Shown here: positions 39,227 to 47,552 of the stretch, one piece after another | How the letters are laid out: every line of letters begins with the position of its first letter | Position numbering within the stretch: the first letter of the stretch is position 1 | DNA from: Maribellus sediminis | GTDB taxonomy: Bacteria; Bacteroidota; Bacteroidia; Bacteroidales; Prolixibacteraceae | Reading direction: 5' to 3' | Length of the DNA stretch: 64,000 bases | NCBI RefSeq assembly: GCF_011799805.1 | Contig: NZ_WXUB01000002.1 | Coordinates: forward strand, 496,001-560,000 | The notes under the pieces: model-generated | What the model was told of the DNA's origin: nothing | The model's input: only the letters and a program-made list of their open reading frames with translations | The model's database searches: none | Translations under genes and position numbers: made by a program

Positions 39227-40645
39227 ATGGAACTGTATAAAATGAAAAACATAAAACTCGTAAACCAGATCCTGCTGGCCCTTGGTGCTTTTGTGCTGAG
39301 CAATTGCATGGTAGGCCCTAACTTTCAAAAAGTGGAAACAGCGGCTCCGGAAACTTACCGCACTATGGATCATGCCATTGATTCGGTGAACCTGCCCGAT
39401 TATAATGCCATTTTTAAGGACACCATTTTGCTGACCCTGATCGATTCAGCCTTAAATAATAACCTGGATTTGCAAATGGCGGTAACGCGTATAAACGAAT
39501 CCAGAGCCTACCTGGGAATGGCACAGGCAGATATGATGCCTTCAATTACGGTTGGAGGAGCCGGAGCATTTGGAAACACTTTGGGAAGTTTCCCAACCGG
39601 ACAATCGGCTGATGCATGGTTTACAGCTTCAGCGAATGTAAACTGGGAACTGATTTTCTGGGGCAAGTACCGCCGTGCAAGCGAAGCTGCACAAGCCGAA
39701 CTTACAGCCACTGAATACGGTTACCGGGCTATTGAGTTGAGTTTAATTGCACAAGTTGCAAATACTTATTACTCCTTGCTGGATTACAAAAAACGTTTGA
39801 TTATAGCTGAACGCACACTACAGACACGAACCGAATTCTTAGACATTATTCAGCAACGTTACGATAAGGGAATTGTGCCGGAAATTGACCTAAACCAGGC
39901 ACAGGTGCAGGAAGCCTATGCAGCGGCTGCTATTCCGGTTTATACACGGTCGATTGCCTTTACCGAAAACGCGCTGAGTGTGCTGATTGGCAACAATCCA
40001 CAGGAAATAATTACCGTTTCTACTATCGATGATCTGGTAACGCCCGACAGTATTCCTGTTGGTCTGCCTTCGCAGTTGCTCGAACGCCGTCCTGATGTAT
40101 TGGAAGCAGAACAGCTTTTCAAAGCTCAAAATGCACGTATCGGAGTTGCACAGGCCATGCGTTTCCCATCGATCAGTTTAACCGGTTTATTTGGACTGGC
40201 CAGTACCGATCTGGCAGCATTTAATGCCGGCGATGCCTTGATGGGATCGGCAGGAGCAAGTTTGTTTGGTCCGATCTTCCAGTTTGGCAAAAACAAACGG
40301 CGAGTGGAAGTTGAACGCGAACGCACCGAACAAATGCGTTTGAATTACGAAAAAGCAGTTTTGTCAGCCTTCCGCGAAACCGAGGATGCACTGGTAAATA
40401 TTCACACACTGGAACAGGAAATTGTTGAAATAGAGAAACAGCTGACGGCTTCAACCAACGCCTCTCTGCTTTCGCGACAACGGTACGACGGTGGCATTAC
40501 CAGCTACCTGGAAGTACTGGATGCCGATCGTACTTTGTTCCAGATTGAATTGTATTACTCCGAACTGCAAAACCGACGGTTAACGGCTTACACCGATTTA
40601 TACAAAATACTGGGCGGCAGCTGGCCGCCAGAAACCACAGAATAG
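39227..40645 (+). CDS. TolC-like outer-membrane efflux lipoprotein (NodT family)
   Basis: The 472-residue channel protein has a lipobox ending LSNC and then MVGPNFQKVE, the NodT-type beginning. Two repeats of long coiled-coil helices follow (for example NNNLDLQMAVTRINESRAYL and LFKAQNARIGVAQAMRFPSI), as in the TolC barrel-tunnel. An internal ATG at 39242 would start a tidier signal peptide (MKNIKLVNQ) and may be the true start. It completes the efflux operon and is followed by a terminator. Confidence 0.94.
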   Translation: MELYKMKNIKLVNQILLALGAFVLSNCMVGPNFQKVETAAPETYRTMDHAIDSVNLPDYNAIFKDTILLTLIDSALNNNLDLQMAVTRINESRAYLGMAQADMMPSITVGGAGAFGNTLGSFPTGQSADAWFTASANVNWELIFWGKYRRASEAAQAELTATEYGYRAIELSLIAQVANTYYSLLDYKKRLIIAERTLQTRTEFLDIIQQRYDKGIVPEIDLNQAQVQEAYAAAAIPVYTRSIAFTENALSVLIGNNPQEIITVSTIDDLVTPDSIPVGLPSQLLERRPDVLEAEQLFKAQNARIGVAQAMRFPSISLTGLFGLASTDLAAFNAGDALMGSAGASLFGPIFQFGKNKRRVEVERERTEQMRLNYEKAVLSAFRETEDALVNIHTLEQEIVEIEKQLTASTNASLLSRQRYDGGITSYLEVLDADRTLFQIELYYSELQNRRLTAYTDLYKILGGSWPPETTE

Positions 40646-40673
40646 ACTTCTATTATTAATAAACAGTATCATG

Positions 40674-40707
40674 CAGCGTACAGGAATTTTCTTTGTACGC
40701 TGTTTTT
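40674..40707 (+). terminator. Terminator of the RND efflux operon
   Basis: CAGCGTACA (40674-40682) pairs with TGTACGCTG (40694-40702), followed by TTTTTGT on the plus strand, 29 bases after the channel gene stop. Confidence 0.85.
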
Positions 40708-40747
40708 GTATACAATAAAACAATCTTTAACAAAGATGGATTTTGGA

Positions 40748-40756
40748 TACTTTTGC
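40748..40756 (+). promoter_or_regulatory. Orphan plus-strand -7 box TACTTTTGC
   Basis: TACTTTTGC matches the extended TAnnTTTGC box of Bacteroidota promoters. No plus-strand gene follows; the next gene is on the minus strand. It overlaps the first REP-like hairpin, so a small RNA beginning near 40763 is possible. Confidence 0.35.
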
Positions 40757-40893
40757 ACCGTCCTTTAGGGCGGTGAAACATGTATTTGAGTCAGATTGGA
40801 TTTTTAAGATTTTTGTAAAATACAAACTACAAAAATCTTAAAAATCCATAGTATGTCGGTTTCTTTTCATGACACCGCCCTGAAAGACGGTGC
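40755..40893. repeat. REP-like inverted pair enclosing a perfect 20-bp inverted repeat
   Basis: The sequence at 40755-40775 folds into a hairpin (ACCGTCC-TTTA-GGGCGGT). A near-identical copy, inverted, lies at 40873-40893 (19 of 21 bases match). Between them, 40798-40817 and 40828-40847 are exact reverse complements over 20 bases. Paired inverted REPs around a spacer are the layout of BIME-type elements mobilised by RAYT transposases. No transposase is encoded here. Confidence 0.7.
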
Positions 40894-40913
40894 GAGTAAT
40901 AAACTCTTGAATC

Positions 40914-41792
40914 CTATTGCTTCAAATACTTCTTGTAATATTCCGCCTTTTGTTCGTCGCCAAAACGGGCGTAGATATTGGCAAAATAAGCCGCATATTC
41001 TTTGCCTGGATTTTGTTTCCAGAGCTTTTCCAGGTATGGCAATGCTTTTTTAAAGTCGACAGTTACCTTGTCCAGCTCTTCGAGTAAAATTTTGTATTGC
41101 TTGCGTGTTTTGTTTTGCTCGTATTTTTTCATTTCACTGTCGTAGCGATTTTGACCGGCCCAGTAATATTTTTTTGCCATCCGGTCCAACGCATCGGCCT
41201 GATCCGGATTGAGTTTCAAAATTTCAGTAGCTACTGAATCCGCTAACTCATCTTTTTCCAGTTTCTGCGATACGCCAAGGTATTTTATCAGGTTAGCTTC
41301 TTGTTTGCGGACGTCCTCCCCCATTAAGTTCCAGTATTCTTCTGCCTTTACGTAATCGGCTATTTCGGTATAAATACTAAACAGGCGGGCGTCAATTTGT
41401 TTATCAGCTTTACCATAATTTTCGGTATAAAACTCCAGCGCTGTTAACTCTTTCGAAAGGTTGTCCTGATCGTGATAAATGGCTGCCAGCGTTTTGTACA
41501 TATCGGCACTGGCAAAGTTTTTATAACGCGCCTGATCGAACCATGAAATGGCTTTCTGGCTTTGTCCGGCTTTGTAGGCTGTTTGAGCTGCTTGTGCAAA
41601 CTCGTCTCCGCTAACTGTTTCAACCGGAGTTTGTTCGAGGTAGCTGTTCCAAGCCGTATAAGCCTGCGAATAATCGCCTGCATTTGCAAAGGTTTCAGCG
41701 TTCGTCTTTAACGAGGTCAGCTGAGAGCTTGAAGAGCAGCCGGCCAGAAATAGCAGTGCCACAAATGCACCTAAAAGAAAATTAAATCGCAT
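40914..41792 (-). CDS. TPR-repeat lipoprotein
   Basis: The 292-residue protein has a lipoprotein signal (lipobox LAGC, Cys19) and a largely helical body with TPR-like pairs, such as AGDYSQAYTAWNSYLEQTP and KALPYLEKLWKQNPGKEYAA. It is probably a periplasmic scaffold. The start is preceded at 41812-41820 by a good minus-strand -7 box. No specific partner can be named; it is not in an obvious operon. Confidence 0.78.
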   Translation of the reverse strand: MRFNFLLGAFVALLFLAGCSSSSQLTSLKTNAETFANAGDYSQAYTAWNSYLEQTPVETVSGDEFAQAAQTAYKAGQSQKAISWFDQARYKNFASADMYKTLAAIYHDQDNLSKELTALEFYTENYGKADKQIDARLFSIYTEIADYVKAEEYWNLMGEDVRKQEANLIKYLGVSQKLEKDELADSVATEILKLNPDQADALDRMAKKYYWAGQNRYDSEMKKYEQNKTRKQYKILLEELDKVTVDFKKALPYLEKLWKQNPGKEYAAYFANIYARFGDEQKAEYYKKYLKQ

Positions 41793-41811
41793 AGTATTTG
41801 TTTTGTAAGGA

Positions 41812-41820
41812 GCAAAACTA
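41812..41820 (-). promoter_or_regulatory. Candidate -7 box for the TPR lipoprotein gene
   Basis: The minus strand reads TAGTTTTGC, matching TAnnTTTGC, 19 bases ahead of the ATG at 41792. A -33 element is not obvious. Confidence 0.5.
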
Positions 41821-42004
41821 CAAATTCTTTTAGGATTCGCCTGTAAAATGCCGCCTTCGCGGCTAAAGCTAAAAGGAAACTTAACGGGAGGTCACTTTTT
41901 TATTTCATAAATCGCGGATTACATGAAATTTCAGGAGGAGAAAACTTTTAAATTAAATGAACTTCTTACTAAATGCAAATATGTTTTTACCTTATCAGGC
42001 GGAT

Positions 42005-42034
42005 TCAACTCTTTGGCTTAGCCCAAAGAGTTGA
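42005..42034. repeat. 12-bp hairpin, left boundary of the structured element
   Basis: TCAACTCTTTGG (42005-42016) pairs exactly with CCAAAGAGTTGA (42023-42034). Its core (ACT, TTTGG, CCAAA, AGT) recurs in the hairpin at 42371-42400. Confidence 0.75.
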
Positions 42035-42370
42035 CAGAAAACCCAAGGCTGCGCCCGCTTCTCTCAGAAAAGCTACGCGATGCCGACTAAAATTCCTGAA
42101 CTCGTCGTACCTCCTCAAACAGTAGTAATTTTTTAACGTCGTCACCGCTTGTTTTCTGGCTCATCGGACGAGGCCATAGCTCCGAAGAAGCCTACCAATT
42201 TACTGTCTTCGCATAAGTGGACCGGCCTTTTTTGGTCGTTGCCCTGAGTTAAAATAAAGCCTTAGTGAGAGCGGGAAGCTCTCCCGAGTACTCGGGAAGG
42301 AGATCACCCGTCCGAACTTAGGTTTTATGAAAACGCAGGGGAAGGATTAAAAGCAGCCTTAAACTTTGTG

Positions 42371-42400
42371 CATACTATTTGGTTCAAGCCAAATAGTATG
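42371..42400. repeat. 12-bp hairpin, right boundary of the structured element
   Basis: CATACTATTTGG (42371-42382) pairs exactly with CCAAATAGTATG (42389-42400), with a TTCAAG loop. It shares its core with the hairpin at 42005-42034. Confidence 0.75.
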
Positions 42401-42533
42401 GCTGCCGGCAGGCATAAAAATCAAATAGTTTTACCGTCGTTCTCAAATTGAAATCCGAAGTTTTTTTCAAGGTGGTCACCAATCGCTGAATTAAAGTACG
42501 GGATTAACAAAACAAAATTGATCCGAATTTGCA

Positions 42534-43718
42534 TTATCGGTCTTCAAGTTCCGACAACACTTTTCGAACATCCTCATTTCCGGGATTCAACTCCAGTGAT
42601 TTTTTGTAATTCAAAATCGCCTGATCGATGTTCCCCGATGCCTGGTTTGCTTTGGCCAGAAACTCAAAGGCTTTGGAAGAATTTGGATAGCTGACCGTAT
42701 TTAGCGTAAAGAATTCTGTTGCCAGTGCATATTCGTTTTTATCGAACAGGAAATACTTTCCCAGCATTTCAATCAGGTTCTCAGGCGGCGGAATTTTCAT
42801 ACCATATTCCTTTGAAATATTTCGGTAATATTCTTGTATAAATGAAAGATCTTCAGAAAATTCAGGACTCTTAAAAATGTAGTAATCAGAAAAAATGTAC
42901 GTCAAACCCTGGTACAAACTGCGGTAAGGCACCGTTAAGTGTATCTCGTCCTCAAAAATTTCAAACTTAAAGTTTTCCGCACCTTTCTTTTTCAACTCCT
43001 GTGTAAACGACAGCTGCGATCTCCGGAACGGTCCCTTATCCGGTTTTCCTTCGGGTGCGTTGTGTGCCGAAGACATATACAGTTTATTGCTGAAATTTTC
43101 AGCCTGATCGGGAAGCGATTTCAGTATTCGTTCGCAAACAAAATCATCCCAGTTTAGCGCAGGATCCATTGAAATAAATCCCTTAAACAAATGGCTGTAA
43201 TTCAGGTAGGCATAAACACACAGCAAACCGCCCAACGAATGACCGGCTAATACCCGGTACGACGAAGCCCGGTACTTGCTTTCAATCTGAGGGATGAGTT
43301 CCTGTTCCATAAACTGCAGAAGCTTTTCGCCACCGCCGCTTATTTTTGCCGCATCGCTTTCAAAACCGTATATATCGGTTAAGCTGTGTGTTGGAGTGAG
43401 GTCGTGGTTACGGTCTTTATGAAATACGGCAACAACAATAAATTCGGGAATCATAAATTGCGAACTCATAAATTCAATCAGGCCCGAAGCCAGGTAGAAA
43501 TGCTCATCCCCATCGGTGATAAACAATACCGGGTAGTTATCGGCACTTTTTTCGTAATTCACAGGTAAATGCACCCAGTATTCCCTGTCTTCGCCAAGTA
43601 CTTCAGATTGTATGCGGTTCTTTTCGCCAAAATACAGTTGATTGTTTGTTTGACCGAACATCATTTTTGAAACAAGCAAAAGGCTGATCAAAAAAAGTCG
43701 GAAAACTAAGGTTTTCAT
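42534..43718 (-). CDS. Secreted putative esterase with C-terminal TPR
   Basis: The protein is an alpha/beta hydrolase of the putative-esterase (Fes/IroE/esterase D-like) group with a short TPR tail. The start is set at the ATG at 43718, giving MKTLVFRLFLISLLLVSKMM as a signal peptide; a frame from 43769 adds a poor 17-residue prefix. The nucleophile is in LAGHSLGGLLCVY, with a later acidic segment (FISMDPALNWDD) and His in DEIHLTVPYRS. About 394 residues. Residues near 340-394 (AFEFLAKANQASGNIDQAIL) form TPR repeats. Substrate unknown; relatives cleave esters of siderophores or plant phenolics. Confidence 0.85.
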   Translation of the reverse strand: MKTLVFRLFLISLLLVSKMMFGQTNNQLYFGEKNRIQSEVLGEDREYWVHLPVNYEKSADNYPVLFITDGDEHFYLASGLIEFMSSQFMIPEFIVVAVFHKDRNHDLTPTHSLTDIYGFESDAAKISGGGEKLLQFMEQELIPQIESKYRASSYRVLAGHSLGGLLCVYAYLNYSHLFKGFISMDPALNWDDFVCERILKSLPDQAENFSNKLYMSSAHNAPEGKPDKGPFRRSQLSFTQELKKKGAENFKFEIFEDEIHLTVPYRSLYQGLTYIFSDYYIFKSPEFSEDLSFIQEYYRNISKEYGMKIPPPENLIEMLGKYFLFDKNEYALATEFFTLNTVSYPNSSKAFEFLAKANQASGNIDQAILNYKKSLELNPGNEDVRKVLSELEDR

Positions 43719-44004
43719 TGTTTTTGGTTTTTGTTTAAAAATATGCATAATAACGAGACAAGACAGCACTTGAAACTATGTATTTAAGCTGGGCGGCATT
43801 TAGATTTATTCCCTCGAGAATTTCCGCTTTAAGTCTACCCAAAAACACACTTGTTTTCTATAAAAACACAGGTCTTTTTTAAAAATACACACTACATTTT
43901 TACAAAAACCTAAGGTGTTTTATCAGCTTCTGAGATGTACTGTCTTCAAGACCTGCAGCAAAAGATTATTTCTTTTATTCTGCAGTTAATTTGCGGAAAA
44001 CCGT

Positions 44005-45072
44005 TCAATCCTCTTCCTTGCTTTCAATATTTCGCTGGGCCATTTCGAGCAGGGCATCCTGTACTACCGGATTGGTCAGCACATAATCGTGCCCCATGCG
44101 TTTCATATCGTCTTTGGTAATAATGCCTTTAATGTTCGAAACCTTTACAAAGCCGGGCAACTTATCCGGATCTTTTGGCCCCTTGTTGCCAATGCGGTTT
44201 TTCAGGTGGGCCACACTCGACATTTTCAACAATACATCTTTCGAATTAACGATCAGTCTTACGGTATCGACCATCTGATCGAGGTTATGAAAGGGTTCGC
44301 CTTCCTCGAAAACATCGCGCGGAGCAACGCTTCCAACAAAAATGGCACTGTTATAGGTTTTTACCAGCGGAATATTCTGTTTCTCCCGCTCCAGGATATA
44401 AGTGCGGAAAAGCTCGTTGGCCATCGACGAAAACAGGATACTGATTTTAATGTCTTTGGGATGAGTCCCCCAGTATTCGGTATCGCTCATAAACTCGTCG
44501 AGCATGTGCTGGAAAATGGCAAAATCGGCAGCTCCCCGTTTCGACACCTTCAATGCATGGTAATAACGGTAAGCCTTGTCTTCGGTTCCCCAGGCAAATA
44601 CGCTTATTGATGCTTTATGGAAAAGTGAATCGCCATAATTTTGCTTTAAGCGCTGCATGTAATAGCTAATCTGTCGGTCGAAATTCTTGCCATAACCTCC
44701 AACAACGATATAGAAGTTTTTAATCCCCCGTTGCAGGCGGTTGTACTCGTAAATATCGTACATAATGTTGTGCTGCACCTTTTGCGTGGGGTACTTATCC
44801 TCGAAATTAATCGCCCTCAGGTTTAGCGAAATCGAGTCGTTATCGTAGTTATAGTTACAGAAATAAAGCGTGTTGGTTTGCTTGGTACTGCTGTTCTTAA
44901 AAGTGAATGTGTTGTCGGGATTTACCACCAGTTCGCGGTTGGTAAAAAAGGGTACTGTATTAATATCATCTTTTTTGTCGAGACTTAAAATGGTGGTTTC
45001 AATTTGTGCCTTTGTTAGAAACGATGTTGCCAGAAAAACCAGCAGCAATGAAAGTTTTAAATAGTTTGTCAT
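44005..45072 (-). CDS. DUF900-like alpha/beta hydrolase, secreted
   Basis: The 355-residue protein has a signal peptide (residues 1-22, ending TKAQ). The core resembles DUF900 hydrolases: FYIVVGGYGKNFDRQISYYM in place of the usual VFVHGYG segment, then SVFAWGTEDKAYRYYHALKV, and a nucleophile-elbow-like ISILFSSMANELF with Ser. The elbow lacks the usual G-H-S-M-G glycines, so activity may differ or be lost. A possible catalytic His is in MKRMGHDYVL. It is one of three adjacent minus-strand secreted hydrolase genes. No specific substrate. Confidence 0.6.
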   Translation of the reverse strand: MTNYLKLSLLLVFLATSFLTKAQIETTILSLDKKDDINTVPFFTNRELVVNPDNTFTFKNSSTKQTNTLYFCNYNYDNDSISLNLRAINFEDKYPTQKVQHNIMYDIYEYNRLQRGIKNFYIVVGGYGKNFDRQISYYMQRLKQNYGDSLFHKASISVFAWGTEDKAYRYYHALKVSKRGAADFAIFQHMLDEFMSDTEYWGTHPKDIKISILFSSMANELFRTYILEREKQNIPLVKTYNSAIFVGSVAPRDVFEEGEPFHNLDQMVDTVRLIVNSKDVLLKMSSVAHLKNRIGNKGPKDPDKLPGFVKVSNIKGIITKDDMKRMGHDYVLTNPVVQDALLEMAQRNIESKEED

Positions 45073-45132
45073 AATTCCCGGGTTAAATTTTACTTAAAAA
45101 TAGGGAAAAATGACCGAATTCAAAGCCTGTTT

Positions 45133-45858
45133 TTACTCCGATGTTTCGGATAAAATTTCATTTAGCAGATCGCTGATCAGATCGCCCTTAGTCAGCACCA
45201 TCATATGCGAACCATCTTCAACCAGGTAATCGAAACTTACATTGCGTGCCGGAATGGTTTTATCCAGATCGCCATGAATATGAATGATGCGCTCATCATA
45301 CGTTTGCCGTTTCCATTCCAGAATCATTTTAACGGTTCGTTTCATGAATTTCGGGTCTTTGTCGCGCAACATGGCTTTAAAAGTGCTGGCATCCTTTCCC
45401 CGGTCGGGCTCAACAATGGGTTGCAGAATTTTAGCACTTACCTTAATCACAGCTCCAGGGATGATCTCGTGAATAGGAATTACCCGTTGAAAGCGGTAAC
45501 GAAACGGCAATTCTTTCCGGCTTTTGGCGCTTGAAATAAGGACAACATTCCGGGGGTGCAGAAAATCGTTCATTTCGGTTGCCAGCATGCCGCCAAGCGA
45601 AACACCGACAATCGAAAATTCGCGGGTAGTATCAATTTGATTAGCCAGATGGTGGGCAAAATCGCTCATGTTCCATCCTTTTTCGGGTGTTGAATAAGTA
45701 ATGTTTCGAACTTCGTAAATCGAATCGAGGTGAATGTTTTTGTACAAACGGGCATCAGCTCCCTGCCCCGGAATGAGATATACGACCTGTTTTTGCGCCA
45801 TTACGGCAAAAGAGCTCAGAACAATTGCTATGATAGCCAGTTGTTTCAAAATTACCAA
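45133..45858 (-). CDS. Alpha/beta hydrolase, secreted, non-ATG start
   Basis: About 240 residues with a signal peptide (KQLAIIAIVLSSFAVMAQ). Catalytic motifs are visible: GVSLGGMLATE (Ser), HIHGDLDKTIP (Asp) and EDGSHMMVL (His). No ATG start exists; a TTG at 45858 or a second TTG at 45849 (giving MKQLAII) must be used. The start overlaps the stop of the upstream SGNH gene, so translation is probably coupled. The enzyme class (esterase, lipase or amidase) cannot be resolved. Confidence 0.85.
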   Translation of the reverse strand: MVILKQLAIIAIVLSSFAVMAQKQVVYLIPGQGADARLYKNIHLDSIYEVRNITYSTPEKGWNMSDFAHHLANQIDTTREFSIVGVSLGGMLATEMNDFLHPRNVVLISSAKSRKELPFRYRFQRVIPIHEIIPGAVIKVSAKILQPIVEPDRGKDASTFKAMLRDKDPKFMKRTVKMILEWKRQTYDERIIHIHGDLDKTIPARNVSFDYLVEDGSHMMVLTKGDLISDLLNEILSETSE

Positions 45859-46940
45859 TTAATATTTTCCTCTATAAAAGCACTCAAATGCTTTGCCATT
45901 GTTTGCTGCTCGGCAATTGTCGGATGCCCCGGGCTATTTTTGTAAGGTTCGAAGAAGGTGTAAATTTCAGAGTCACCCACTCGTTTTACAGCTGCCTCTA
46001 CCAGACCCGGCCAGCGCGATCCTTCGCGGGTGGCATCCATATTCCCCAGCATACAAATAATTGGCGTAGACGGGTATTCTTTTCTGATGGAACGTACAAA
46101 GTCGGCATACTTTTCGATGATAAATTCATCAGTAGGTTTTTCGGTTCCAAACTGGCGTTTAAATTCATCATGCCGCGGATTTTCAACCAGCCACGAATCG
46201 TTTTGGAAAAGATTGATAACCACCAAATCGGGCGAATACCGCGAGAAGTCCCAGCGGCTTTCCGGATCGGCAGGATCGAGCCGGTTGTACAGTTCGGGCA
46301 TGATCAGCGGAAACCAGCTAATGGTTATTCCAATTCCGCTCTTGCAAATACAGCGGTATTCAGCATCGAAATGATCTGCGGTAAGTTTGGCGTAACTCAA
46401 ATAGTTATTGGTGAAAATACTGTCGGAACGATCGCGGCCCGAAAAATCGTCTACAGCATATCCAGCTGTGATGGAATTCCCATAGAATTCAATTTTACGT
46501 TTTTTTGAAGGTGGTTTGGGCAGCACTTTGGAGGCACCTTCAATCTTAAAACCATAAAAGCGGCTCCAGCCCCTGTCCCACTCGGTTCGCTTAAAAATTT
46601 CGATTTGATGCGGACCTTCACTTAATCCTTCTGCCAGTGTATAAGAGTGCTGAACCGTATCGGGATGGAAAACAAAGAGGCTGTCGTTATCGATAATTAC
46701 GTTGTAATAGTTGTCACCCCGTTCTTCGTCGAACATAGCAGAAACAGCGCTTCCTTCGAAGTTCAGGAGAATACTTGTTCCCGACCAGTATAATTCGGCG
46801 GCATCGGTTTTTGTAGTATCAATTCTGCCCCAGTATTGAATTTCAGGATTAGTACAGTTTACTATTAAATCGTGTTTTGGCGAGCAGGAAACTACCGCGG
46901 TAATAAAAAACAGCAGTAGCAGTTTAAAGGTTGAAGTCAT
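45852..46940 (-). CDS. SGNH/GDSL lipoprotein hydrolase, CE2-like deacetylase
   Basis: The 362-residue lipoprotein (lipobox VVSC, Cys19) has an N-terminal beta-sandwich of about 140 residues and a SGNH hydrolase domain beginning EFYGNSITAGYA, with the catalytic Ser at about 156. VINLFQND holds the Asn of the family's block III, and the C-terminal SPGHPTIAEQ supplies the His. A beta-sandwich plus SGNH layout matches carbohydrate esterase family 2, whose members remove acetyl groups from glycans. The CE2 assignment is probable, not certain. Confidence 0.87.
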   Translation of the reverse strand: MTSTFKLLLLFFITAVVSCSPKHDLIVNCTNPEIQYWGRIDTTKTDAAELYWSGTSILLNFEGSAVSAMFDEERGDNYYNVIIDNDSLFVFHPDTVQHSYTLAEGLSEGPHQIEIFKRTEWDRGWSRFYGFKIEGASKVLPKPPSKKRKIEFYGNSITAGYAVDDFSGRDRSDSIFTNNYLSYAKLTADHFDAEYRCICKSGIGITISWFPLIMPELYNRLDPADPESRWDFSRYSPDLVVINLFQNDSWLVENPRHDEFKRQFGTEKPTDEFIIEKYADFVRSIRKEYPSTPIICMLGNMDATREGSRWPGLVEAAVKRVGDSEIYTFFEPYKNSPGHPTIAEQQTMAKHLSAFIEENINW

Positions 46941-47013
46941 AATATACAGCTAATTTGTCATGTACCGCAAAAGTACCAAATCCTTCAAAGTAAGCATTGT
47001 AATTATGGGATAA

Positions 47014-47307
47014 TTAAAGATAGCGTTTGGATATCTTATCAATTTTATCGGCCAGTTCAAAATCCTTCATGGTTAAACCGCCGGCTTCGTGTGTGCTTAA
47101 TTCAATGTTTACTTTTTTGTACGAATTGTCCCAGTTGGGATGGTGATCCGCTTTTTCGGCTACTAAAGCCACGGCTGTCATAAATGAAAATGCCTCGGTA
47201 AAATCACTAAAAATAAACTGGCAGACAATGCTGTTATCTCGTAATTGCCAGGATTTGTGTATGCGCGCTAATTGTTCCTGAATTTGTTGTGCAGTTAATT
47301 TTTCCAT
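47014..47307 (-). CDS. Pterin-4a-carbinolamine dehydratase
   Basis: The 97-residue protein shows the family pattern: FSFMTAVALVAEKADHHPNW, which includes the active-site His pair, then YKKVNIELSTHEAGGLTMKD. It dehydrates 4a-hydroxytetrahydropterin, usually recycling the cofactor of aromatic amino-acid hydroxylases. No hydroxylase gene is nearby, so the pterin partner is unknown. A small conserved gene, probably monocistronic. Confidence 0.94.
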   Translation of the reverse strand: MEKLTAQQIQEQLARIHKSWQLRDNSIVCQFIFSDFTEAFSFMTAVALVAEKADHHPNWDNSYKKVNIELSTHEAGGLTMKDFELADKIDKISKRYL

Positions 47308-47552
47308 TGCTGTTGTTTTTACTGATTACACAGAGCCGCATTTTGAACGGCTCCTGTAATAGTAACAAACTGAGGATAATTGTGTTTTGAAAAGTCGTTT
47401 AAAATGAAATGCATGAATTCCAGCCATTTCGTAGTTAGGTGAAGAACGATTCCATTTTGGAAAGTGGTCCTAATTGCGGCGCATAGAATTACTCATTTTC
47501 AATCTGTTGATGCAGATGCGCCTTTTTTATTCTTTACATTTTTGGGTTAAGA

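Larger units (their letters stand above)
41793..42533. other. Gene-free 741-base region with many hairpins
   Basis: No protein-coding frame of weight is present. Two strong hairpins at 42005-42034 and 42371-42400 bracket a structured stretch that also holds GAGAGC/GCTCTC (42267-42283) and the palindrome CCCGAGTACTCGGG (42283-42296). It may be a dispersed noncoding element or a structured RNA (see findings). The promoter of the TPR gene lies at its left end. Confidence 0.6.

Noticed and set aside
45852-45858. Seven-base overlap of the SGNH and alpha/beta hydrolase genes as a sign of fusion or frameshift
   Set aside because: Both proteins are complete with their own signal sequences, so this is ordinary translational coupling.
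47478-47528. GGCGCAT/ATGCGCC hairpin followed by a T tract
   Set aside because: The loop is over 30 bases and no plus-strand gene ends here; too weak for a terminator call.
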